64,000 bases of DNA, from NCBI RefSeq assembly GCF_051549785.1, contig NZ_CP189974.1:1736001-1800000 (forward strand), in the 5' to 3' direction. The notes below the pieces were generated by a model, which was not told the origin of the DNA, ran no database searches, and saw only the letters and a list, made by a program, of their open reading frames with translations. The position numbers were made by a program, and so were the translations under genes. Shown in pieces: positions 48,840-57,718 of this stretch (position 1 is its first letter; the number at the start of each line of letters is the position of its first letter). This DNA is from Caldatribacterium sp051549785 (GTDB lineage: Bacteria; Atribacterota; Atribacteria; Atribacterales; Caldatribacteriaceae).

Positions 48840-49711
48840 CGCACGCCGCCTCCTCTCTCGATTTCTTCAACTCTCCTGAGGTACTTCTCGTACACGCATT
48901 TCGGACGGGGGTCAAAGGCAAGGTACACCTCAAGGAAAAACCCATTCCGGAATTCCCGCTCTTTCCTTGCTGCAAGCAATCCCTCCACAATCCTGGCCTG
49001 CGTCCTGAACTCCCGCATCGCCTCCTGAACGCGTTCCTCTGCCTCAGACGGGGCAAGAAGCGCTCGGTTTGCCCGAACACCGAGGTCATCTCCCGCGCAG
49101 AGGGCATCGTCGAAGGCAAAATCGCTCCACACCGCATACTGGAGGACTGACCGTACCGGAGCACTCTCCCCCCAGTCGGCCATAACCGGATCACCCACCT
49201 GAGGTGCATCAAAGGCGCCAACCATGAAGACCGCAGTGTGGTCAAGGTGTTCTCTGTGCCCGTTGGGAAGAACCACCCGGGTGGCCCGGAGACGGCGAAG
49301 GAGGGGAATGACCTTTTGCACCGTTCCCTCCTCCCCACCCGAGAGCTTCCAGCCGATGAAAGGCCAGACGCTGTAGTCGTCGTACTCCAGACGGTAAATG
49401 CGTTCCGGGAGGATGCCTACCTTTGCATAGGCTCGAGTGGTTTCCCGGGCTCGCAGGGCAGTGATGACGTTTTTGTGCTCGATGACGCTATACCCCCCTG
49501 AGCCGTTGCAGAACACCACGATATATACCTCTCCCCCAAAGAGAGGAACCGCCTGGAGGAGGTACCCTGCCCCAAGGAGCGCGTCATCGTCATGAGGTGA
49601 GAAAATCACCACCCGTTCGTCGCCCTCCTGCCACCCCGGGAAAAGGAGGTCCAAAGAGGGGCTTTTCTGGCGCCTCCGAAGGTCGAAGACCATGAATTCT
49701 TCCCGTTTCAC
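48836..49711 (-). CDS. PIG-L/LmbE-family deacetylase
   Basis: 291 residues. Zinc-binding 'FSPHDDDALLGAGYLL' (HDD) near residue 40 and 'NGHREHLDHTAVF' near 160 are the two family signatures. The family removes acetyl groups from N-acetylglucosaminyl conjugates. 4-base overlaps on both sides place it firmly in the operon. Confidence 0.9.
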   Translation of the reverse strand: MKREEFMVFDLRRRQKSPSLDLLFPGWQEGDERVVIFSPHDDDALLGAGYLLQAVPLFGGEVYIVVFCNGSGGYSVIEHKNVITALRARETTRAYAKVGILPERIYRLEYDDYSVWPFIGWKLSGGEEGTVQKVIPLLRRLRATRVVLPNGHREHLDHTAVFMVGAFDAPQVGDPVMADWGESAPVRSVLQYAVWSDFAFDDALCAGDDLGVRANRALLAPSEAEERVQEAMREFRTQARIVEGLLAARKEREFRNGFFLEVYLAFDPRPKCVYEKYLRRVEEIERGGGVR

Positions 49712-50517
49712 CGGTATCCCCCCTCTTCAAGAATTCTCTGAAGATACTGAAAGGACCGCTGAACCGCCACATCCACAAAAGAACGGGGATGCTCGAAGCG
49801 CCCATCGAATTCGATTTCTACGCTCAGGGGAATGTCTTTCCGACCTTCCCACAGAATCCGGAAAATGGTCGGGAAATCTACCGTCCCATCTCCCAGGGGT
49901 GGGAAATCCCATACCTTGTACCCACCCCGCTTGTCCTTCAAGTGCATGTGGACAACCCAGGGAAGACAGATCCGGAGGTCCTCCTCGGGGCAAACGTCTC
50001 CGTAAAAAAGGGCATTGCCCGTATCGTAGTTGATGCCCACATAGGGAAGCTGCACCTTTTCAAGGAGCTCCCGGAGCTTTCTCCCGGAGGAAAAGACGTC
50101 TCCATGAACCTCGAGCGCCAGAAACACGTCGCACCGCCCGGCCTCCCGGGAGAGCCACTCCAGGTGCTTTCTCAGAAGGTCCTCGTCCTCCTCCCGATCC
50201 ACCGTTCCGGTATTGACCACCCTTGCCCCAAGCTCCCGGGCACACCGGAGAGCAGAGACAAGATACGCACATCCTTCTTCCGTAGCCAGGTTGGAATGGG
50301 CACTGAGGCTGAGGACAGAAAGCCCAAAATGGGCAAGCTTCTGCCGGAGCTTTCTGAAATCCTCTTCTTTCGCCCGGTCGCACCGGAAGTGGAGCGTCCA
50401 GTCGGGCACACAGGAGAGTTCAACATACCGGAACCCCGCCTGCGCAATACCCTCAAGGGCCTCCTCAAGAGAGAACCCGTGGTATGTGTTCGTTGAGACC
50501 GCAAGCCACTGGAACAT
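49708..50517 (-). CDS. sugar phosphate isomerase/epimerase (xylose-isomerase-like TIM barrel)
   Basis: 269 residues. 'TYHGFSLEEALEGIAQAGFRYVELSC', 'LSAHSNLATEEG', 'ALEVHGDVFSSG', 'YVGINYDTGNALFYG', 'VVHMHLKDKRGG' and 'SVEIEFDGR' provide the metal-binding Glu/Asp/His residues of the AP-endonuclease-2/xylose isomerase fold. Isomerises or epimerises a ketose-like substrate. Confidence 0.88.
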   Translation of the reverse strand: MFQWLAVSTNTYHGFSLEEALEGIAQAGFRYVELSCVPDWTLHFRCDRAKEEDFRKLRQKLAHFGLSVLSLSAHSNLATEEGCAYLVSALRCARELGARVVNTGTVDREEDEDLLRKHLEWLSREAGRCDVFLALEVHGDVFSSGRKLRELLEKVQLPYVGINYDTGNALFYGDVCPEEDLRICLPWVVHMHLKDKRGGYKVWDFPPLGDGTVDFPTIFRILWEGRKDIPLSVEIEFDGRFEHPRSFVDVAVQRSFQYLQRILEEGGYR

Positions 50518-50531
50518 CGGCGTCTACAGAC

Positions 50532-50702
50532 TCAGAAAGAGAGCAGGATGTGCCAGATAAAAAGCCAGGGCCAGTACTCAATCCTCTCCCAAATCTCCCG
50601 AATGAGACTTTCGTTCCCTTGGACCACTGGAAAGTACGCCTTTGCCTCCTCCCAAGTCATGCACACCCCAGGATGCCCCAGAGCAAGGAAATCCTTCTGC
50701 AT
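50532..50702 (-). CDS. 56-residue protein, unknown function
   Basis: Starts MQKDFLALGHPGVCMTWEEA and ends with a hydrophobic aromatic stretch (YWPWLFIWHILLSF). GGAGGGAG lies 5 bases before the ATG, the best ribosome site in this part of the operon, and the gene fits neatly between the UroD-family gene (11 bases upstream) and the epimerase. The sequence 'TWEEAKAYFPVVQGNESLIREIW' looks like an amphipathic helix preceding a C-terminal membrane-associated tail. I do not recognise it. Confidence 0.55.
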   Translation of the reverse strand: MQKDFLALGHPGVCMTWEEAKAYFPVVQGNESLIREIWERIEYWPWLFIWHILLSF

Positions 50703-50713
50703 GAGTCTCCCTC

Positions 50714-51904
50714 CTAATACTGCCCGTATTCACGGGTGAACTCGGTCATGGCCCGGACATTCTCAATCTTGGCATCGTCCTGAATAATCGCCCCTGCATC
50801 CATGATGTATCCCCCATCCCGGGCTACCCCATCGATGAGCTTCTTGCAGTACGCCCGGACCTCCTCTGGCGTTCCCAGGGCGAGGAGGTCGTTGGGAAGC
50901 CCACCGCTGAGACAAAACCTATTCCCCAGAACGCGGTGAACTCTGAAAATATCCCCCTTATCCACATGGTACACGATGCTCCCCGGAGGGAGCTCCCGGA
51001 AAGCCTCCAGGTGGTAATCCCAGTTGCCCTCAGCGTAGAACAGCACCTGGTGCCCCCGTTTCCAGAGCTCTTCAACAATCGGCTTCACCGTAGGCCAGTA
51101 AATTTTGCGGAAATGCTCAGGGTTGATGAAGGGGACACACCCCCGGTGCATCCAGAAAGCAATGGGGACGTTCTTTGTAGGATCCGCACCATCAAGGGCG
51201 ATACGGAAAAGGTGGGGCATGAGGGCCTCACAGGCCGCCAGGACCTTTTCCGGCCGTGCGTGGAGGTCGCTCACCAGGCCGTAGTACCCCCGGAGTTTAT
51301 CGGCAAGGATATCCAGGGGGGCCTTCAGCATTCCGCTGATTGCGGCTACCGTTCCGCAGCGAGTACGGAGCTCCTGAACCAAGCTCCCCAGGGCGTTGAA
51401 GTACTCCATCATCGCCATGCCCCCCTTAAGGAGGGCAAGGTTATGTTCCCGGGCGACACTCTCACCAGGAGGTCGGACGAAATGCGAAACCCTCGGGAGC
51501 CAGATGTTGAGGAGGTAATCGGTGGGGTTCGCAATAAGGAGGTCGTATTCGTCAGGACGCATGAAGGCGTATTCTTCAGGAGGCTCCTTGTACTGAAATG
51601 CCACGTTCTCCGGAAGGTCAAGCCCCGGAATCCCGTAGTACTTGAGCCCTACAGCCTGCACAAGGCCGGTCCAAACGTAAATCATGTTTGGCACAACTGC
51701 ATCCCAGTCGAAATCTTCAGCGCAACGGAGACAGGCTTCGAAGGCCACCCGGTAGTCGTGGGTTGCCGCCTGAATGCTCACTCCAGCGTACTTTGCCACG
51801 AATTCAGCGACAAAAGGACGGATGGGAACCATATCGGGCTTGCCGTTCCGAAGGGCAGTGGTGTACCGCTTCAGACGAGCCTGGTAACGTTCCTCCTGGG
51901 TCAC
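50714..51904 (-). CDS. uroporphyrinogen decarboxylase-family protein (methyltransferase-like)
   Basis: 396 residues of the UroD superfamily TIM barrel, with a proline-rich 'KPDMVPIRPFVAEFVAKYAG' start, 'FWMHRGCVPFINPEHFRKIYWPTVKPIVEELWKRG', 'FYAEGNWDYHLEAFRELPPGSIVYHVD' and 'CLSGGLPNDLLALGTPEEVR'. True HemE features are not evident; the pattern fits MtaA-like corrinoid-dependent methyltransferases or related enzymes. First gene of a five-enzyme operon, with GGAGGGAG before GTG 51904. Confidence 0.85.
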   Translation of the reverse strand: MTQEERYQARLKRYTTALRNGKPDMVPIRPFVAEFVAKYAGVSIQAATHDYRVAFEACLRCAEDFDWDAVVPNMIYVWTGLVQAVGLKYYGIPGLDLPENVAFQYKEPPEEYAFMRPDEYDLLIANPTDYLLNIWLPRVSHFVRPPGESVAREHNLALLKGGMAMMEYFNALGSLVQELRTRCGTVAAISGMLKAPLDILADKLRGYYGLVSDLHARPEKVLAACEALMPHLFRIALDGADPTKNVPIAFWMHRGCVPFINPEHFRKIYWPTVKPIVEELWKRGHQVLFYAEGNWDYHLEAFRELPPGSIVYHVDKGDIFRVHRVLGNRFCLSGGLPNDLLALGTPEEVRAYCKKLIDGVARDGGYIMDAGAIIQDDAKIENVRAMTEFTREYGQY

Positions 51905-51937
51905 CTTCTCTCCCTCCTTGAGTGGTTTCCTGAAGGT

Positions 51938-51946
51938 AGTATACCA
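51938..51946 (-). promoter_or_regulatory. extended -10 promoter of the UroD-family operon
   Basis: TGGTATACT on the minus strand, identical to the glp operon -10, in the gap between dprA and the UroD-family gene. Confidence 0.55.
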
Positions 51947-51968
51947 GAAAGCGCTCTCGGGTGTTCAT

Positions 51969-53054
51969 TCACGCCCGCACCACCTTCCCCCCAGGGATTT
52001 CCTGGACAAGCCCTTTCATCTCCAGTGCCAGGAGCACCTGGAAAAACTCTCCTTCTCCCCAGCCGGTACGTTCCAGGAGCTCTTCCTTGAAAACCCCCAC
52101 GTGGTCGATGTACGAAAAAAGCAGCGCTTCCTTTTCGGAAAGGAGGTCCCCCACTCCGGCGGGTTTCTCAGATACCGGAATCGAGAACCCGAAAGCCTCC
52201 AGGATGTCCTCAACCCGCTGTACTGGTCTTGCCCCCTGAGCAATGAGGGCGTTCGTTCCTTCACTCTGGGGAGAAAAGATGGGACCAGGAACGGCGAAAA
52301 CCTCCCGCCCCATTGCCAGGGCAAAGTCCACGGTGATGAGTGCACCGCTTTTTCTCGGAGCCTCAACAACGAGAACCCCGCAGCTCAGGCCACTGATAAT
52401 TCTGTTCCGGAGGGGGAAATGCTCCGGACGGGGTCCAAAACCCGGCGGGTACTCGCTCACCAGCGCTCCTCCCCGACGAACAATCTCCCGGGCAAGGGGG
52501 AGGTGCACTGCAGGGTAAATTCGGCGAAGACCGCTTCCCAGGACCGCGATGGTGGGACATCCCTCCTCCACAACGGCCCTCTGTGCCTCTCCATCAATGC
52601 CCACGGCAAGACCGCTCACCACAATCCATCCCGCTTTTGCCAGTTCCCGGGCGAAAAAGCGGGCGGCCTTCACTCCATAGGGTGTGGGATGGCGCGTGCC
52701 CACAATGGCGATATATCTCTCGTGCGCGCAGAAGGAGAACTCCCCCTCGACGTAGAGGAGGAAAGGAGGGTTGGCAAGACTCCGCAGAAGAGCGGGATAC
52801 GCAGGACTGTCCCAGGGAATCACGGCAATGCCTTCCCGAATAGTGGCGGTATAGAGCTCGTGGGGCGAAAGCATCTGGCGAACAGCGACAACACACCGGG
52901 CAAGGCGCTCCCCCACCACCTCCCGGAGAGCCTCAAAGGGTGCTTCCCACGAAGCGGCAGCGCTCCCGAAAGTGCTCAGGAGTTTCCGAAAACGTACCGG
53001 ACCGATACCTCGAATGTGGCTGAAAGCCACCCAGAAGGGGAGATCGTCGCTCAT
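51969..53054 (-). CDS. dprA: DNA-processing protein DprA
   Basis: 361 residues. Rossmann-like DprA core: 'IAIVGTRHPTPYGVKAARFFARELA', 'VSGLAVGIDGEAQRAVVEEG', 'AVLGSGLRRIYP', 'SEYPPGFGPRPEHFPLRNRIISGLS' and 'VVEAPRKSGALITVDFA'; a winged-helix C-terminal domain follows. Loads RecA onto incoming single strands in transformation. Overlaps comM by 4 bases. Confidence 0.94.
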   Translation of the reverse strand: MSDDLPFWVAFSHIRGIGPVRFRKLLSTFGSAAASWEAPFEALREVVGERLARCVVAVRQMLSPHELYTATIREGIAVIPWDSPAYPALLRSLANPPFLLYVEGEFSFCAHERYIAIVGTRHPTPYGVKAARFFARELAKAGWIVVSGLAVGIDGEAQRAVVEEGCPTIAVLGSGLRRIYPAVHLPLAREIVRRGGALVSEYPPGFGPRPEHFPLRNRIISGLSCGVLVVEAPRKSGALITVDFALAMGREVFAVPGPIFSPQSEGTNALIAQGARPVQRVEDILEAFGFSIPVSEKPAGVGDLLSEKEALLFSYIDHVGVFKEELLERTGWGEGEFFQVLLALEMKGLVQEIPGGKVVRA

Positions 53055-54580
53055 AGCCTGTTCTGCCGGTCCAGGAAACGGTACTGAATGGCCTCAGCAA
53101 TATGGGAAACCTCAATGCGTGCCTTCTCCTCAAGGTCGGCGATGGTGCGGGCAACCTTGAGAATCCGGTGATATGCCCGGGCACTGAGGGAAAGGCTTTT
53201 CAGAGAGGCTTCGAGGAAACGCTTTGCCTCCTGAGAGAGTTCGCAGAACCGCTTGATGTGGCAGGACTTCATTTCGCCGTTGAGCAGGATGCCCTCGCCC
53301 CGAAACCGCTCCTTCTGGATTTCCCGAGCCCGCTTCACTCTTTCCCGCACCACCCCGGAGGACTCCTCTTCCCGCTCCGAGAGGAGTTCGTGCACCCCAA
53401 GACGGGGAATCTCAACCTGAAGGTCAATTCGGTCAAGGAGGGGTCCTGAGAGCTTGCTCCGGTACCGGAGAATCTGCTGGTACGAACAGGTACAGGGGCG
53501 TTCCACATCCCCCAGGTATCCGCAGGGACAGGGGTTACACGCCAGCACAAGGAGGAAACGAGCCGGATAGGTTACGGTGGCGTTGACCCGGCTCACGGTA
53601 ATCTTTCCGGTTTCCAGAGGTTCCCGAAGGGCCTCAAGGACATTGCGGCGGAACTCCAGAACCTCGTCGAGGAAGAGCACCCCGTGGTGGGCAAGGCTGA
53701 TTTCCCCCGGTCGAGGCCACTGTCCCCCGCCAATAAGAGCAACATCAGACACCGTATGGTGAGGCGCCCGGAAAGGAGGAACGGTGACGAACGGGTGGTC
53801 TTCGGAGAGCAAACCGGCGACGCTATGGATTTTCGTGACCTCAATAGCCTGTTCTATGGTGAGCGGAGGAAGCAGTGAGGGGAGTTTTCGGGCCAGCATG
53901 GTCTTGCCTGAACCAGGTGGTCCGATGAACAGGAGATGGTGTCCTCCTGAGGCAGCAATTTCCAGTGCTCGCTTTCCCTGTCTCTGACCCTTGATCTCCG
54001 CAAGGTCCTCGTCAAAGGACGGAGAGGCGAGGTATTCTTCCCGGGACCGCTTCAGGGGCCTGAGCGTTCGTTGACCTTCAAGGAAATCGCACACCTCACG
54101 GAGCGTACGAAAACCAAATACGTCGACACCTTCCACCACGGCGCTCTCCTGAGCGTTGACTAAGGGGAGGAGCATCCGGTACGGCTTCCCCTGGAGGGAG
54201 AGAAAGTGGGCCACAGGGAAAACCCCGTTGACCGGCCTGAGCTCTCCAGAAAGGGAGAGCTCTCCCAGGGCAACGGTCCCCTCCGAAAGAGAACGGAGTT
54301 GCTTTGTGGCAAGAAGGATCCCCAAGGCAATTGGAAGGTCGAAGTCGCTGCCTGTCTTTTTCAGAAATGCCGGGGCGAGGTTCACCGTCACCCTCTGAGG
54401 GGGAAAGGCAAAACCGCTATTCTTCAGAGCACTCCGGACCCGTTCCCGGGCTTCCTGAACTGCGGTGTCAGGCAACCCCACAATGTGAAAGGAGGGAAGC
54501 CCTGCACCGACATCGACCTCAACTTCCACGAACCGAGCATCAATGCCAAAACTCGTTGCGCTGAGCACCCGCGCCAGCAC
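53051..54580 (-). CDS. comM: YifB/ComM-family AAA ATPase
   Basis: 509 residues from GTG 54580. N-terminal Lon-S16-like domain ('FVEVEVDVGAGLPSFHIVGLPD'), Walker A GPPGSGKTM, Walker B 'GVLFLDEVLEF' and a Cys cluster 'CNPCPCGYLGD' with 'CTCSYQQILRYRSKLSGPLLDRIDL'. ComM is a hexameric branch-migration helicase in natural transformation; with dprA next door the cell may be competent. Confidence 0.92.
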   Translation of the reverse strand: MLARVLSATSFGIDARFVEVEVDVGAGLPSFHIVGLPDTAVQEARERVRSALKNSGFAFPPQRVTVNLAPAFLKKTGSDFDLPIALGILLATKQLRSLSEGTVALGELSLSGELRPVNGVFPVAHFLSLQGKPYRMLLPLVNAQESAVVEGVDVFGFRTLREVCDFLEGQRTLRPLKRSREEYLASPSFDEDLAEIKGQRQGKRALEIAASGGHHLLFIGPPGSGKTMLARKLPSLLPPLTIEQAIEVTKIHSVAGLLSEDHPFVTVPPFRAPHHTVSDVALIGGGQWPRPGEISLAHHGVLFLDEVLEFRRNVLEALREPLETGKITVSRVNATVTYPARFLLVLACNPCPCGYLGDVERPCTCSYQQILRYRSKLSGPLLDRIDLQVEIPRLGVHELLSEREEESSGVVRERVKRAREIQKERFRGEGILLNGEMKSCHIKRFCELSQEAKRFLEASLKSLSLSARAYHRILKVARTIADLEEKARIEVSHIAEAIQYRFLDRQNRL

Positions 54581-54593
54581 CGTTCTCGCCTCC

Positions 54594-54962
54594 TCAGAAG
54601 GCTGAAGGATAGTGGGAAATTCTGGGCTTTTTTCCCTCAAGGTGTACCGTGATGACGTCAAAGCGAAAAGCGGTATCTTCGGGATTGTACCCATGCTGCG
54701 TGAGGTAGAAGAGGGCACTGCGCCGGATACGTTCCTGCTTCCCCTCAGTAATGGCCTCTTCCGGAAGGCCTGCTCTGGTGCTTTCCCTGGTTTTCACCTC
54801 GATAAACACCAGGCATGCTCCCTTTCGGGCGATAAGGTCGATCTCCCCAAAGGGAGAACGAAAATTCTTTTCCAGAATTTCCGCTTTGAAGACGGTTCGT
54901 AACCACCGCTCCGCCAGGGTTTCACCCTGTGCGCCTTTCCTTCGCCTCTCCAAACCGCCCAC
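54594..54962 (-). CDS. YraN/UPF0102 family nuclease-fold protein
   Basis: 122 residues from GTG 54962, 7 bases after GGAGG. 'RRKGAQGETLAERWL', 'NFRSPFGEIDLIARKGACLVFIEVKTR' contains the GEIDLI...EVK catalytic-like residues of the restriction-endonuclease fold. Function uncertain. Overlaps rnhB by 41 bases. Confidence 0.88.
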   Translation of the reverse strand: MGGLERRRKGAQGETLAERWLRTVFKAEILEKNFRSPFGEIDLIARKGACLVFIEVKTRESTRAGLPEEAITEGKQERIRRSALFYLTQHGYNPEDTAFRFDVITVHLEGKKPRISHYPSAF

Positions 54963-55560
54963 AGAAAGACCTCCGGTGACACGGAGCAAGGCCAAATACC
55001 CGAATGCGTTCAAAATGCAACGCTGTCCCGTAGCCTTTATGCTGGGAGAACCCGTATTCCGGGAAAAGCGGGTCGTACCACTCCTCCATGATGCTGTCCC
55101 TCACAACCTTGGCTACCAAAGCGGCACAGGCCACGGCGAGACTCTGTTCTTCAGCCCTGGGGAGGGAGAGCACCGGGGTGAAGGACCAGGGAAGGCGCAC
55201 CCAGTCCACAACGAGATACTCGAAACGTCCTGCGGCAATTGCCCGCCACGCCGCCTCGTACAGTGCAAACTCATTGGCCTTCTGGATACCCACAAGGTCG
55301 ATCCACCGCTCGCTCACAATACTCAGACCAACGGCCACCGCTTCACGACAGATGACCTCAAAAAGCGCTCTTCGCCTTGCTGGGGAAACATGTTTGGAAT
55401 CCGGAACGCTCTGGAGGGGGAAAGAAGGAGAGAGGACCACGCAGCCTGCCACGAGAGGCCCCGCCAGAGGCCCCCGACCGGCTTCATCCACACCACCAAC
55501 GTGATGGTAGCCCGATCTCCACAGTCTGTGTTCAATGAAATCAGCGGAGGATGCGGACAC
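54922..55560 (-). CDS. rnhB: ribonuclease HII
   Basis: 212 residues. 'VGGVDEAGRGPLAGPLVAG' (DEAGRGP), 'DSKHVSPARRRALFE' and the later Asp in 'LVVDWVRLPW' (the usual DG is DW here) and 'AVACAALVAKVVRDSIM'. Cuts RNA of RNA-DNA hybrids during replication. The Asp-Trp in place of Asp-Gly is unusual. Confidence 0.92.
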   Translation of the reverse strand: MSASSADFIEHRLWRSGYHHVGGVDEAGRGPLAGPLVAGCVVLSPSFPLQSVPDSKHVSPARRRALFEVICREAVAVGLSIVSERWIDLVGIQKANEFALYEAAWRAIAAGRFEYLVVDWVRLPWSFTPVLSLPRAEEQSLAVACAALVAKVVRDSIMEEWYDPLFPEYGFSQHKGYGTALHFERIRVFGLAPCHRRSFCGRFGEAKERRTG

Positions 55561-56101
55561 GATGGGGTGGCCAGTAGACGAGAAAGGCTCTGCCTAAGAT
55601 ATTCTTTCGGGGAACATACCCCCAGAAACGGCTGTCGTCACTGTTTTCGCTGTTGTCTCCCAGGACAAAGTAGTGTCCTTCCGGAACGACCCTTTCTCCC
55701 TGACCGTAGTACCCGGCACTGTAGTAGGTCCGGTTGAAGAGTTCCCCCGAAAGGGGAACTCCATTGATGAGCACCTTTCCTCCGGTAATCTCGACCCGTT
55801 CTCCTGGAAGACCAACGATGCGCTTGATGAGGTTCTTCCGGTTATCAATCGGGTACCGGAAAACGACAATGTCCCCTCGCTGCGGCTCGGTGAACCGGTA
55901 GAGGAACTTGGCCACAAGCACCCGCTCTCCTGGAACCAGGGTGGGCTCCATCGAGGTGCTCGGGATGTAGTACCCCTCCACCACAAAGTACCGAACAAGA
56001 AGGGCAATGACCAGAGCCCAGAGAACGGTTTCAACGAGCTCTCGCAAGGCGTTCTTCTTTTTAGACCTCGCGTCTTTCCTCAATACGCGACTCTTTGGCA
56101 C
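55541..56101 (-). CDS. lepB: signal peptidase I
   Basis: 186 residues. One N-terminal transmembrane helix (25-40), catalytic Ser50 in 'IPSTSMEPTL', catalytic Lys93 in 'LIKRIVGLPGE' and 'LGDNSENSDDSR'. Cleaves signal peptides of exported proteins. Starts inside the end of rplS (41-base overlap). Confidence 0.95.
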   Translation of the reverse strand: MPKSRVLRKDARSKKKNALRELVETVLWALVIALLVRYFVVEGYYIPSTSMEPTLVPGERVLVAKFLYRFTEPQRGDIVVFRYPIDNRKNLIKRIVGLPGERVEITGGKVLINGVPLSGELFNRTYYSAGYYGQGERVVPEGHYFVLGDNSENSDDSRFWGYVPRKNILGRAFLVYWPPHRVRILR

Positions 56102-56423
56102 TTTTCTTCCTCAGGTAGTAGAGCTTTGCCCGTCTGACCTTTCCGCGCCGCAGAATCTCAATGCGCTCAATCCGAGGAGAATAGAGAGGGAAGATGCGCT
56201 CCACACCAACGCCAAAGGATACCTTTCGTACCGTGAAGGTCCGGTTGACCCCAGAACCCCGCACCGCGATGACCAGACCCTCAAAGGGCTGAATGCGCTC
56301 TTTGTCTCCCTCGATGACCTTGAAGTGCACGCGTACGGTATCTCCAGGGGCGATTTCAGGGACCTCTGTGTCGTCTTTGATAAAGCTTCCTTCAACCGCT
56401 CGCAGGATCCTTGCTCTATCCAT
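56061..56423 (-). CDS. rplS: 50S ribosomal protein L19
   Basis: 120 residues. 'PEIAPGDTVRVHFKVIEGDKERIQPFEG', 'VRKVSFGVGVERIFPLYSPRIERIEILRRGKVRRAKLYYLR' region is L19. Has its own promoter after trmD. Confidence 0.96.
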   Translation of the reverse strand: MDRARILRAVEGSFIKDDTEVPEIAPGDTVRVHFKVIEGDKERIQPFEGLVIAVRGSGVNRTFTVRKVSFGVGVERIFPLYSPRIERIEILRRGKVRRAKLYYLRKKSAKESRIEERREV

Positions 56424-56461
56424 GGAAACCTCCTCCTCAGGCCAGAGAAAAATCTCGGAAT

Positions 56462-56490
56462 ACTATACCACGCCTCTTTCCCTTTCGCAA
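56462..56490 (-). promoter_or_regulatory. promoter of the rplS-lepB-rnhB group
   Basis: TTGCGA (56485-56490), 17-base spacer and TATAGT (56462-56467) with an extended TGG, at the very end of trmD. Confidence 0.65.
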
Positions 56491-57191
56491 GGAGGATGGA
56501 GCGCGGGGTGCTGAAAAAGGTCCGGACGTACCCTTCTGGCTTTTTCCAGAGCCTTTTCTTTCCGCCACTTCTCGATACGCGCATGGTTGCCGGAAAGCAG
56601 GACCTCAGGTACCGCCAGACCACAGAATACCCGGGGTCGGGTATACTGCGGCGGACCAAAAACCCACTCTGAGAAGGAATCGTACCGCAGGGATTCCTCA
56701 TCCCCCAAAACTCCGGGGATAAGGCGCACTACCGCCTCCACGATGACGAGCGCGGGAAGCTCCCCTCCGGAGAGAACGTAGTCCCCAATGGAAATTTCCC
56801 GTGCCCCGGTAATCTCTATCACCCGCTCGTCAATGCCCTGGTAGCGACCGCAGAGAATGAGGAGGTGGTTCTTCGTTGCCAGTTCCCGGGCAATGCTTTG
56901 GGTGAACAGCTCCCCCTGGGGACTGGTGACGACCACCAGGGGCTGGCTCTGTGTATACTCGCTGATAAAGCGCACGGCCCGAACCAGGGGTTCGGGTTTC
57001 AGGACCATGCCCGGGCCTCCCCCAAAGGGGTAGTCGTCAACCGTTCGGTAGCGATCCCGGGAGAAACTGCGCAGGTTGTGAACCTTGATGAACACCAATC
57101 CCCTTTCCTGGGCTTTTCCCAGGATGGAAGTGGCAAGGTACGGCCGGATGGCTTCGGGAAAGAGGGTGACGATGTCGATGCGAAGCTTCAT
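56463..57191 (-). CDS. trmD: tRNA (guanine-N1)-methyltransferase TrmD
   Basis: 242 residues. 'DIVTLFPEAIRPYLATSILGKAQERG', 'PFGGGPGMVLKPEPL' and the trefoil-knot 'LCGRYQGIDERVIE' with 'EISIGDYVLSGGELPALV'. Methylates G37 of tRNAs. Coupled to rimM by a 4-base overlap. Confidence 0.96.
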   Translation of the reverse strand: MKLRIDIVTLFPEAIRPYLATSILGKAQERGLVFIKVHNLRSFSRDRYRTVDDYPFGGGPGMVLKPEPLVRAVRFISEYTQSQPLVVVTSPQGELFTQSIARELATKNHLLILCGRYQGIDERVIEITGAREISIGDYVLSGGELPALVIVEAVVRLIPGVLGDEESLRYDSFSEWVFGPPQYTRPRVFCGLAVPEVLLSGNHARIEKWRKEKALEKARRVRPDLFQHPALHPPCERERGVV

Positions 57192-57706
57192 TCCCAGAAC
57201 CCCTCGGGGCAGGAGACTTCAAGAAGCCCCTCCTCAGGGCGGACAGCCACCACAAAGGCAGAAACAAAGGGCAGGAAGAACTCCCGTCCCTCAGCGTCTT
57301 TGACGAGAAGGTAATCGTAAAGCGCCATGGGGATAACCGCATCCACCACGCCGCGGCGTGCGCCGCGTTCCCAGACCTCAAGACCCACTAGCTCAAAGTG
57401 GTAGAAATGGCCAGGGGGGAGAGGCGGAACATCCTCCCTGGGGATGGCAAGAAAGAGACTCCGGAGCATTTCCGCTTCCTGGCGCGAAGTGACCCCCCGG
57501 AAACGGAGGAGAAGGAAATTCCCGCGCCAGGCCACGTCCTCTACCACTCTCTCGACAAAGGCCCCCTGGGGAGAACCAACGAGAAACACCGCCCCCCGCA
57601 CGAAACGCTCGGAAAAGTCTGTCAGCGGGAGTACCCGAACCCAGCCTCTCAACCCATGGGGTGCGGTGATCCTTCCCACGAAGACCCGCTCAATACGGCG
57701 AGGCAC
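57188..57706 (-). CDS. rimM: ribosome maturation factor RimM
   Basis: 172 residues. 'VFVGRITAPHGLRGWVRVLPLTDF' and a PRC-barrel C-terminus ('GRRGVVDAVIPMALYDYLLVKDAEGREFFLP'). Assists 30S assembly near S19. Confidence 0.94.
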   Translation of the reverse strand: MPRRIERVFVGRITAPHGLRGWVRVLPLTDFSERFVRGAVFLVGSPQGAFVERVVEDVAWRGNFLLLRFRGVTSRQEAEMLRSLFLAIPREDVPPLPPGHFYHFELVGLEVWERGARRGVVDAVIPMALYDYLLVKDAEGREFFLPFVSAFVVAVRPEEGLLEVSCPEGFWE

Positions 57707-57718
57707 ACAAGCCCCTCC

